Shown: one piece after another, positions 40,719 to 48,020 of the stretch
Layout of the letters: the number at the start of each line of letters is the position of its first letter
Numbering within the stretch: the stretch's first letter is position 1
Assembly: GCA_019090795.1 (NCBI GenBank)
Contig: JAHRVG010000029.1
Coordinates: 1 to 64,000, forward strand
DNA length: 64,000 nucleotides
From: Paracoccaceae bacterium
Lineage (GTDB): Bacteria > Pseudomonadota > Alphaproteobacteria > Rhodobacterales > Rhodobacteraceae
Direction: 5' to 3'
The notes under the pieces: model-generated
Seen by the model: the letters and a program-made list of their open reading frames with translations, nothing else
What the model was told of the DNA's origin: nothing
Databases searched by the model: none
Made by a program: the position numbers and the translations under genes

Positions 40719-42635
40719 TTATTGCGAGGATGTGTTGATGACATTCATTACATCCAGTACGCGGGTCGCGTTCGATAGGTCGTTTGAAATGGCATTTTTC
40801 CGCAAAATACCATCAATTTCGGTTTCTTCAAACAAACCTGCCGCGATTTCGTGCCATTGCGGAACATCAGTTAAATCGGGGAATATTTTCACCAGCTTTG
40901 ACGCCAAATCAGCGTCTTTTTCTCGATATGCAGCCAACAACATGTTCAAGGCTTCTGTAAACCCAAATTGATCGCCTTCTTGTTCCCACAATAAATTGTA
41001 GGTCTCAATTGCGTTTTTCCAATCTGCCACCGAGAAATACGCTTTGGCCTTAATCCGTAAATAGTCGCTGGAAGGTTTAGTTGCCTTACTGGTCAGGATT
41101 GATTGGGAGTCCCCCGTGAGGTTGAATAGCCTGGCTTTCTGGAACGTAAACTCATCTTCGATTTTCGGGTCAGTGCTTTGGGCCCCAAAGGTCAAAATAG
41201 GTATGGCCTCGTCGTATTGTCCACCCCGCAAAAGTGCTTTTACCTGCTTTAGTTTCAACTGGTCCAGATGTTCCAACGTAACTTCAAACAAGCCGAGATC
41301 CTGGGCAACGGACAGATAGTTAAAAGTAGTATCATATTCACGCGCTGCCGCGTTAGAGGCACCAATGGCAAGCAGGCGATCTGCAAATTTTTCTGAATAA
41401 TCCCCGAAACCTTCCTGAAACCGGTAATCGAGTGCGATGCGTTTGTGCCCCAGCATGAACTTCGACACCTCCAATTTGCCCGAGGCGCCCTTCTCATAAT
41501 AGCCTTGTAGCAAAAAGTGCGCCTTTTTCTTGGCAGCCAAGGTTGAGGGTTCATCCAGTTTTATGTAAATTAATTCTCCAAGGACTTCCAATGCTGCGGC
41601 TACATCGTCTTGGGCCAGCTCAGCCTCTACCAACCGGTTGAGGGTTCTTTGGGCCAGTGCATCCCCACGCCATGCGAAACGGCTTTGCGCCAGCAGTTCA
41701 CGCACATCTTCTGGTGCCAGTGTTTTGGTTTTTACACCTAATTCAATCAGGGACATACGTGCAAGCTGTGCCCACTGATCGTTCCCTTCGCTTGCCTTTA
41801 CATAGTTATCAAAAGCAACAAGAAAATCCTCTCCCAATTCCGCAGTCTGACCCAAAAGATATTGATATGCGCTGCTATCCTTTAAGTTCCGGTTTTCTGT
41901 GAAGAGCAAAGCGAACCCTTTGGCGGCCTCCCAATTTTTCAACTTGATCGCCGCTTCGAGCAGTTTTGGAAGCGCCAATTCTTCTATCAGGCCATTTAGG
42001 GCTGCAAGATCTTTTGCGGCATTCACTAAATAGGGCTCAGCGGAATCAACGTTTCCGGTGCGTATAAAGTAAAGTGACCGCAACAAGGCGTGATTGGGCC
42101 AAGCTTCCGGCTCTTCCAAAGCTTTAACCTCTCCTTCGGAGAGCGCCATACCCCACGGGTTCAAAACGTTTGCGGCAATGGAAATCCCCACCTTGCGTGC
42201 CTTCTGCTCTGGCGTGAGTATGGCGGCATCAAGGGCAGACAGGATAGAACGGCTTTCGACTGTCATTGCATTGGACAGATAGAACTCGGCCAGATTAAGG
42301 AGTGCACTGGAATTTTCGTTCGACAACGACAATCCCGTTTTGTTGTCATCTATCGCTTGAATCAGCCGCCGCCGTGTTTCCAAAAACCCTTCTGTGCCAA
42401 TCATTGAAAAATTGATCATGGGCGGCAAAATTATTTCCTGTGGCTGTTCTGGCACATCAGCAAGCAAAGGCGCTACCGGTATTGTGTGTGCTTCCGCCGC
42501 TTCGCGAGTGTGCTCGGAACCAGCAGAAATTTCTGCGTTTCCTTTTATTGAGGGCACAGGCTCGGCCATCACGACCGAAGAGGCCAGCAAAGCGCAACCA
42601 AAGATTACTGGAAATATGAACCGTCTGGTTGGCAA
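40719..42635 (-). CDS. Large exported helical-repeat protein of unknown function in the flagellar locus
   Basis: A 638-residue protein with a signal peptide (about 1-25, ending SSVVMAE), a Pro-rich segment to about 70, then almost wholly alpha-helical repeats with TPR/Sel1-like spacing (LLNLAEFYLSNAMTVESRSI; LPKLLEAAIKLKNWEAAKGF; YFSVADWKNAIETYNLLWEQ). It should lie in the periplasm. I cannot name a family. It sits between flgE and flgF, divergent from flgF. By analogy with periplasmic TPR motor proteins (PflA in Epsilonproteobacteria) and with rhizobial MotC, whose chaperone MotE has a homologue here, it may be a motor or stator scaffold; that is inference. Confidence 0.8.
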   Translation of the reverse strand: MPTRRFIFPVIFGCALLASSVVMAEPVPSIKGNAEISAGSEHTREAAEAHTIPVAPLLADVPEQPQEIILPPMINFSMIGTEGFLETRRRLIQAIDDNKTGLSLSNENSSALLNLAEFYLSNAMTVESRSILSALDAAILTPEQKARKVGISIAANVLNPWGMALSEGEVKALEEPEAWPNHALLRSLYFIRTGNVDSAEPYLVNAAKDLAALNGLIEELALPKLLEAAIKLKNWEAAKGFALLFTENRNLKDSSAYQYLLGQTAELGEDFLVAFDNYVKASEGNDQWAQLARMSLIELGVKTKTLAPEDVRELLAQSRFAWRGDALAQRTLNRLVEAELAQDDVAAALEVLGELIYIKLDEPSTLAAKKKAHFLLQGYYEKGASGKLEVSKFMLGHKRIALDYRFQEGFGDYSEKFADRLLAIGASNAAAREYDTTFNYLSVAQDLGLFEVTLEHLDQLKLKQVKALLRGGQYDEAIPILTFGAQSTDPKIEDEFTFQKARLFNLTGDSQSILTSKATKPSSDYLRIKAKAYFSVADWKNAIETYNLLWEQEGDQFGFTEALNMLLAAYREKDADLASKLVKIFPDLTDVPQWHEIAAGLFEETEIDGILRKNAISNDLSNATRVLDVMNVINTSSQ

Positions 42636-42700
42636 ATTGACCTCTATTTTTGATAGTTAGTATTTATACTTGATTTATATTAAAAATAAAGCCAGAATGT

Positions 42701-42710
42701 ACAAGAATAA
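42701..42710 (-). promoter_or_regulatory. Candidate flagellar operator (TTATTCTTGT)
   Basis: It carries the TATTCTTG core on the minus strand in the 117-bp divergent gap between the 638-residue gene and flgF, 43 bp before the flgF start and 66 bp before the other. Confidence 0.5.
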
Positions 42711-42752
42711 AATAATATAACCATGATTAATCTTACATGGTAGAGGAGTATC

Positions 42753-43490
42753 ATGGAGAGTTCCACACCAGTAACCCTATCCCTTACTTCCGTGTTGAAG
42801 CGCAATCTGGATCTGACCGCGAATAATATTGCCAACGCAAATACGGCAGGTTTCAAGGGCGAGCGCATGTCTTTTGATTCCTATGTGGTCAAATCGGGCG
42901 GAAGCGAGACCTCATTTGTTATAGACCAAGGCTCCTTTCTTGATAGCAGGCAAGGCTCAGTGGAATACACGGGCAACGCGCTTGATCTAGCCCTGCAAGG
43001 GGTCGGCTGGTTTTCCTACAGAACACCCGAAGGGGAAATTTCCTATGGCCGCAACGGGCAGTTTCATGTGGATTCCGTGGGAAACCTTGTCACTTTAAAT
43101 GGGGATAAAGTATTGGATGACGGCGGTGGCGAAATTGCTTTCCCACCCGATACGGCCAGTTCTGCCATCATATCTGCCGACGGTTCAATTTCCGCGCCGG
43201 ACGTTGGAACAATAGCCAAAATCGGAGTGTTTACCCTGCCAGATTTGCAATCCTATGAACGCATTGGCGCTGGTCGCTTTGTGCCCCCTGCTGGACAAGC
43301 GTCACAGGCCTACATCGACGACTCCACACGGGTCATGCAGGGCGCGCTAGAGGGCAGCAACGTACAGCCCATACTTGAAATGTCACGGCTCATCGACATT
43401 CAACGGGCCTATGAAAGATCCACCAAACTCATGGATGGCGCAGACGAACTGCGCCGCAAGGCTTTGCAACAAATTGGTCGCCCAGCGTAA
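42753..43490 (+). CDS. flgF: Flagellar proximal rod protein FlgF
   Basis: A 245-residue rod protein with NLDLTANNIANANTAGFKGE near the N-terminus, GNALDLALQGVGWFSYRTPE in the middle and EMSRLIDIQRAYERSTKLMD at the end. Shorter than FlgG and FlgE, as usual. First gene of flgF-flgG-flgA-flgH, with AGAGGAG ahead of the ATG. Confidence 0.94.
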   Translation: MESSTPVTLSLTSVLKRNLDLTANNIANANTAGFKGERMSFDSYVVKSGGSETSFVIDQGSFLDSRQGSVEYTGNALDLALQGVGWFSYRTPEGEISYGRNGQFHVDSVGNLVTLNGDKVLDDGGGEIAFPPDTASSAIISADGSISAPDVGTIAKIGVFTLPDLQSYERIGAGRFVPPAGQASQAYIDDSTRVMQGALEGSNVQPILEMSRLIDIQRAYERSTKLMDGADELRRKALQQIGRPA

Positions 43491-43520
43491 TTATCACCGT
43501 CAACAAGGACACAAAGTAAA

Positions 43521-44306
43521 ATGAAAGCCCTCGGAATTGCCGCAACCGGAATGCTCGCCCAACAAACAAATGTGGATGTGATTTCCAATAATATCGCAAA
43601 CGCAAACACGACTGGCTTCAAAAGCAGCCGGGCAGCCTTTCAAGACTTGATTTACGAGACCATCAAGCGCGAAGGGGCCATTACTTCTGATCAAGGCTCG
43701 ACCCGCCCGACAGGTGTCGATATTGGGCTGGGTGTTCAAACCGCAGGAACCATTCGGCTGAATACGCAAGGCGGATTGCTGGCTACAGAAAACCAGTTGG
43801 ATATGGCGATCGACGGTCAGGGATATTTCACCATTAACCTGCCAAACGGAGGCCTTGCCTATACACGGGATGGCGCGTTTCAGCTTTCTGCAGAGGGCGT
43901 TCTTGTGAATCTTCAGGGTTATGAAATGGCTCCGGGTATTACCATTCCCGAGAACACTGTTAAAATTGAAGTCAGTGATCAGGGCCTTTTGATGGCCTTT
44001 GTCGAAGACGACCCAACGCCCGTGGAGCTAGGTCAGGTTACCTTAAGCACATTTACCAACAGTGCGGGCCTAAAGGCTTTGGGGGACAATCTGCTGCAGG
44101 CTACATCGGCTTCTGGTGATCCGATTCAGGCCAACCCTGGCGATCCGGGTGTCGGGATCATCCGGCAAGGGTTCCTGGAAACCTCCAATGTAAACATCAT
44201 TCAGCAGATTACCGCCTTGATTGCCGCGCAACGGGCTTATGAAATGAACTCGAAAACAATAGAAACTGCCGATCAGATGTTGTCGGCTGCGAACCAGATC
44301 CGGTAA
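43521..44306 (+). CDS. flgG: Flagellar distal rod protein FlgG
   Basis: A 261-residue protein, the standard FlgG length, with ATGMLAQQTNVDVISNNIAN, the FlgG-type IDGQGYFTINLPNGGLAYTR and the C-terminal ITALIAAQRAYEMNSKTIET. It forms the distal rod through the P and L rings. It lies 1 bp before flgA. Confidence 0.97.
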   Translation: MKALGIAATGMLAQQTNVDVISNNIANANTTGFKSSRAAFQDLIYETIKREGAITSDQGSTRPTGVDIGLGVQTAGTIRLNTQGGLLATENQLDMAIDGQGYFTINLPNGGLAYTRDGAFQLSAEGVLVNLQGYEMAPGITIPENTVKIEVSDQGLLMAFVEDDPTPVELGQVTLSTFTNSAGLKALGDNLLQATSASGDPIQANPGDPGVGIIRQGFLETSNVNIIQQITALIAAQRAYEMNSKTIETADQMLSAANQIR

Positions 44307-44307
44307 A

Positions 44308-44970
44308 ATGAAAAACTTCCTCTTCTTTTTGTGTTTGGCGCAATTTGTATTCCTCTCCTCAGCTGGGGCGGAATCGCTTGAGGTTCTGATTCAGGAAGAG
44401 GCCGCCGAAACCTATGGCAGCGACATGCCCAATAACGGAACCTTTAAGATTTTGTTGCAATCGGGCGGCTTGAAAGAAGCCGTCGCCATTTCTGCTTTTT
44501 GGATGGATCGAAATTCAAGCCAGTTTGTGGCCAACGCGGCAACCGAGGAGGGCAGGTTAAAGCGCGTAAAGGGTTTGGCGATCCTGTCTATAGAAGTTCC
44601 GGTTCCAGTGCGCCGCTTGCTTCCGGATGAAATAATCTCAGCTCAGGATATAACCACACAAAGCCTGCCTTACTCACGGGTCGGCAGCTATGCGGTGGTT
44701 GACATCAATGCAGCGCTTGGCAAGCAGGTACAGCGTCTGCTTCCAAAAGGCAGGCCTATCATGACGCAGTCGATCACTGACCCGCTGGTTATAGACCGGG
44801 GCGATAACGTGGAAATCCGCTATACAGATGGCCCGATAACGTTGACAGCACGGGGGCGGGCGCTCGCGGATGCCTCCCGTGGGCAAGAAATCAAAATCGT
44901 AAACCTTGTTGGAAACACAATTCTCGTCGGTATTGCTTCGGCAGACGGGCTTGTGGAGATCATTAAATGA
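44308..44970 (+). CDS. flgA: P-ring assembly chaperone FlgA
   Basis: A 220-residue protein with a signal peptide (about 1-22, ending FLSSAGA) and a C-terminal SAF/FlgA region (VPVRRLLPDEIISAQDITTQ; GRPIMTQSITDPLVIDRGDN; IKIVNLVGNTILVGIASADG). FlgA is a periplasmic chaperone for FlgI. It overlaps flgH by 4 bp. Confidence 0.93.
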   Translation: MKNFLFFLCLAQFVFLSSAGAESLEVLIQEEAAETYGSDMPNNGTFKILLQSGGLKEAVAISAFWMDRNSSQFVANAATEEGRLKRVKGLAILSIEVPVPVRRLLPDEIISAQDITTQSLPYSRVGSYAVVDINAALGKQVQRLLPKGRPIMTQSITDPLVIDRGDNVEIRYTDGPITLTARGRALADASRGQEIKIVNLVGNTILVGIASADGLVEIIK

Positions 44971-45722
44971 CGAAATATCAAAAAACCCCCCTTTTGGCGA
45001 CCCTTGTTGCATTTTCCATTGCAGGATGCGGTACCCAATCTTTCAAGGACCGTGATCCAAAGATTTCGGACATAAACCTGAACGACGAAGGGATCCATGT
45101 TCAGGTTCCTATGCCAGACCCCACGGCCAAGCGTGTTTTTTATCGAGCAGAAGCGGCATCATTGTGGAACCCGGGTACCAAGGGCTTTTTTGCCGATCAG
45201 CGCGCCACCACGGTGGGCGATCTTTTAACCGTCAATATTGAAATCAACGACGAAGCCAGTTTTAGCAACGCATCCAACACCAGCCGTAAAGGTTCCAGCA
45301 CTATCGAGAAGCCGGTTCTGTTCGGTTACGAGAAGAAAATTGACAGGGTTTTGCTGGGTCTTTCAGAATCGGACGTGCCCACGGGTGATTTGGCACAGCT
45401 TGCATCCAACACATCGGCAAGCGGGGATGGCAGGATAAAACGCGACGAGAGCATCAAGCTTAAAATTGCGGCTTTGGTCATTCAGGAACTTCCAAATGGC
45501 AGTTTGGTGATTGCTGGTCGTCAGGAAGTTAAGGTCAATCATGAATTGCGTGAACTGAGGATAGCAGGAATTATCCGCCCTCAGGATATTGGGACAGATA
45601 ATACCATCCCTTATGATAAGATAGCTGAGGCACGTATTGTGTATGGTGGCCGCGGGCAACTTTCACGCACGCAAAGAACCAATTATGGTGGTACAATCGC
45701 TGACATTATCTTGCCATACTGA
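44967..45722 (+). CDS. flgH: Flagellar L-ring lipoprotein FlgH
   Basis: A 251-residue outer-membrane lipoprotein with lipobox FSIAGC (Cys21), then FlgH features: SLWNPGTKGFFADQRATTVG, DLLTVNIEINDEASFSNASN and the C-terminal NTIPYDKIAEARIVYGGRGQ. It forms the L ring around the distal rod. It is followed by a 104-bp gap and the second fliL. Confidence 0.97.
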   Translation: MTKYQKTPLLATLVAFSIAGCGTQSFKDRDPKISDINLNDEGIHVQVPMPDPTAKRVFYRAEAASLWNPGTKGFFADQRATTVGDLLTVNIEINDEASFSNASNTSRKGSSTIEKPVLFGYEKKIDRVLLGLSESDVPTGDLAQLASNTSASGDGRIKRDESIKLKIAALVIQELPNGSLVIAGRQEVKVNHELRELRIAGIIRPQDIGTDNTIPYDKIAEARIVYGGRGQLSRTQRTNYGGTIADIILPY

Positions 45723-45782
45723 ACATCAAGTTACCTTAGTTGAGAACAACAATACCTTAATTACGAATAATTTCCGCCATAT

Positions 45783-45817
45783 TGGTTGGCCATAACCATT
45801 ACAAACAAATGTAATGG
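45783..45817 (+). promoter_or_regulatory. Two overlapping, mutually exclusive hairpins before fliL copy 2
   Basis: CCATTACA (45796-45803) pairs perfectly with TGTAATGG (45810-45817) around AACAAA, ending just before the ribosome site and 9 bases before the ATG. An upstream TGGTT (45783-45787) can instead pair with AACCA (45794-45798), using part of the same bases. Such alternative pairing could control translation of the gene or read-through from flgH. Confidence 0.4.
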
Positions 45818-45826
45818 TGTGGTGAA

Positions 45827-46348
45827 ATGAAAAAAGTAATAAGTATTCTTGTTGTACTGCAAGTAGTCTTCCTGATCTTGGGATATGGCGTGGGAACTTT
45901 CTTGGGAACCGCGGACCATGCTGAAAAGATCAGTTCGTCAAACAATGAAGATTCCCATGGATCAGCGACTGTCTCCGATAACCATTCCGGAGACAGTGCG
46001 GATCATAACGGAGAGGCTGACAAAAAACCAATTGTTGTCAAACTCGGTCAAATGCTCATCCCCGTCTACAAGCCCCGTAGCGTTAGTTATGTAGTGATAA
46101 ACTTGGGCATATCTGTAGATAATTTGGATACAGCAGAGCACTATAACATTGGTGAGAACGGCGTAAGGTTGAGAGATGCCATCTTTGCTTCGCTCAAGAA
46201 AACCGCCGACGGTCGGGCAATGCGCGGAGCAGTTATAGATACTGAGAATATATCGAAATCCATTACCGAAGGTGTTCAACAGAAGTTTGCCGGAATTAAT
46301 GACGTGCTTTTCCTCGACTTCTACAAAAAAGACATCGCGCGCAGCTAA
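45827..46348 (+). CDS. FliL-like protein (copy 2)
   Basis: A 173-residue protein with an N-terminal membrane helix (about 3-24, ISILVVLQVVFLILGYGVGT), an acidic Asp/Ser/His-rich linker (about 32-67), and a periplasmic domain with the FliL pattern (KPRSVSYVVINLGISVDNLD, then LRDAIFASLKKTADGRAM and QQKFAGINDVLFLDFYKKDI). It is more divergent than the gene at 8092. It lies at the end of the flgF-flgG-flgA-flgH run and is followed by a terminator. A TATTCTTG word (45844-45851) falls inside its first codons. Confidence 0.7.
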   Translation: MKKVISILVVLQVVFLILGYGVGTFLGTADHAEKISSSNNEDSHGSATVSDNHSGDSADHNGEADKKPIVVKLGQMLIPVYKPRSVSYVVINLGISVDNLDTAEHYNIGENGVRLRDAIFASLKKTADGRAMRGAVIDTENISKSITEGVQQKFAGINDVLFLDFYKKDIARS

Positions 46349-46379
46349 GGCTCGCCATTTCACCCTGCACCAAAACTAG

Positions 46380-46414
46380 CGGAATTCACCCCGAAAAGGG
46401 TGCGTTCCGTTTTT
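46380..46414 (+). terminator. Rho-independent terminator after fliL copy 2
   Basis: CGGAA (46380-46384) and CACCC (46387-46391) pair with GGGTG (46398-46402) and TTCCG (46405-46409), with two unpaired bases on each side, followed by TTTTT (46410-46414). It closes the flagellar locus. Confidence 0.8.
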
Positions 46415-46735
46415 GAGTTAGCGGCTGTTATCATGCTACAGGAATGTGGATGCGTGGTGCGGTCAGTGGGCATCGCGACAATTCGTGTTGGGTTGGCCAC
46501 CACGCATATAGCTGCAGATTGCGGAATCAATTCTAGTGGACAAGGGGTATGGTAAGACACTGCTGCATGAGTGATTGAGCCACTCATTTTGGTTGGATAG
46601 CAGGCGTTGTGAAGATCACGTTTTAGGGTGTAAATACCAACGCTCTGTAATAGCAGCCATTGCTTTTGCAGATGTAGTCCATTTCGAATTATGCCTGATA
46701 TGGCACAAATGATGAAACCACGTAGAGGTAGATCA
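46415..46735. other. Gene-free junction between flagellar and metabolic regions
   Basis: About 320 bp with no credible gene. The only structure seen is a perfect 10-bp inverted repeat ATGCGTGGTG (46450-46459) and CACCACGCAT (46498-46507) with 38 bases between. No insertion sequence, tRNA or attachment site was found. Confidence 0.5.
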
Positions 46736-46761
46736 CCGCGCCCAAATTTCTTTGGGCGCGG
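46736..46761 (-). terminator. Hairpin after the TRAP binding protein gene
   Basis: CCGCGCCCAAA (46736-46746) and TTTGGGCGCGG (46751-46761) form a perfect 11-bp stem with a TTTC loop, 16 bp past the stop of the minus-strand gene. No U-run follows, but the stem is strong and well placed. Confidence 0.65.
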
Positions 46762-46777
46762 GTTATCGCGTAAACGC

Positions 46778-47908
46778 TTAGTTAGGGTATTTTGTGAAAT
46801 CTATTTTGGAATAGATTTCTTTCTCCAGCAAGGCTGCATAGGCCTTGGTATCTCCATTGATCGGAGCGACCAAAGCGGCCCATTTTTCGATCAGTGCCGA
46901 ATATGTATCCAACAAAGGAGCTGGATCAGCGATACCATGCTTTTCCTTGGCGATCATGACGATATCTGCCAAATCCGCTTTGCGGAAAGTTGTGATATTG
47001 GCAAGCAGTTCTGCGGAAGGTTCGTGGATGTTAAGGCCAAGTCCTGCTGCCTCTTTCAAAACGGCCTCATCAACATCGCCATAGCCCTGTTCTGTCATGG
47101 CTGAGGCAAGGGGAATGTTGACCATGAACTGCGTTTTCTGCTCGGCGGACAAGCCTTCCCAGAAGCTTTTGCCAACAATAAAGTTACCAGCAGAGTGATA
47201 GGTGCCAAGTGGTAACGTTGTCAGATGCTTTGCCACATCAATCAAGCTGTGACTTTTGAGAGCACCAATCGGCTGAACTGCGGCATCTACAACACCGTGG
47301 CCCAATGCGTCATGCATTTCGCTGGAAGGCACGCCAACTGGCGTTGCGCCGACAGTTACTGCCCAGCGATCCCAGGCGCTGCCGCCGGTGCGTAGCTTGA
47401 CGCCCTTCATATCTTCGATAGTGACAATCGGTTCTTTACTGATCAGCACATAGGGTGCTGTGCTGAGGCCGCCCAGCATGACAATACCGTTTCTAGAGAA
47501 TTCGTCCCGGCATGGCGCACAGTTGAGCATGATGAATTCTGATGTTGCTCCCGTCATCACATACTGGTTGTCGCCTAGCAGTGCCATATCGGCAACCATT
47601 TGTGCATAGGGCATTTCTGCCTTGAAATAGGTCAATGCCAAGATGCCCATTTGGGCAACACCGTCGCGCAAGCCCGACAAAGTTGGTTTCGCACCCAGCA
47701 GCGCACCGCCATTAAACACCTTGAAATCAAACGCGTCAGGAAACTGCGCTTCGGTCAGATCAGCATATTGCTGATGCCCTTTTGACGTTGGGTGCTTGGG
47801 TGAAGTCCAACTGCTGATTGTCACGCGTTGTTCGGCCATAGCTGCACCAGCGGCAGCAATGAAAGCCGTTGCGGTCGCAGCGGCGACCAGTTTGCTTAGT
47901 GTTTTCAT
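46778..47908 (-). CDS. dctP: TRAP transporter solute-binding protein DctP
   Basis: A 376-residue protein with a signal peptide (about 1-25, ending GAAMAE) and the DctP fold: LRDGVAQMGILALTYFKAEM near the start and the central LISKEPIVTIEDMKGVKLRT, then MHDALGHGVVDAAVQPIGAL. It binds a carboxylate in the periplasm and passes it to DctQM. An unusual LNCAPCRDEF segment provides two cysteines in Cys-x2-Cys spacing. The start at 47908 has AGAGGA upstream. The substrate is unknown; the neighbouring CoA enzymes suggest an organic acid that is then activated and beta-oxidised. Confidence 0.92.
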   Translation of the reverse strand: MKTLSKLVAAATATAFIAAAGAAMAEQRVTISSWTSPKHPTSKGHQQYADLTEAQFPDAFDFKVFNGGALLGAKPTLSGLRDGVAQMGILALTYFKAEMPYAQMVADMALLGDNQYVMTGATSEFIMLNCAPCRDEFSRNGIVMLGGLSTAPYVLISKEPIVTIEDMKGVKLRTGGSAWDRWAVTVGATPVGVPSSEMHDALGHGVVDAAVQPIGALKSHSLIDVAKHLTTLPLGTYHSAGNFIVGKSFWEGLSAEQKTQFMVNIPLASAMTEQGYGDVDEAVLKEAAGLGLNIHEPSAELLANITTFRKADLADIVMIAKEKHGIADPAPLLDTYSALIEKWAALVAPINGDTKAYAALLEKEIYSKIDFTKYPN

Positions 47909-48020
47909 TTTCGTCCTCTTTCTGTTCTTCTTTGAATGGTTTGCCCCCTGTTTCAATTACTCGGCTTCAAGGGATCATTACGCCAATCTCTCGGCGCCTT
48001 TATTTACGTTTCGGGCAACG

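Noticed and set aside
46360-46587. A 75-codon minus-strand open frame in the junction region
   Set aside because: It overlaps a terminator, has no ribosome site and no recognisable domain.
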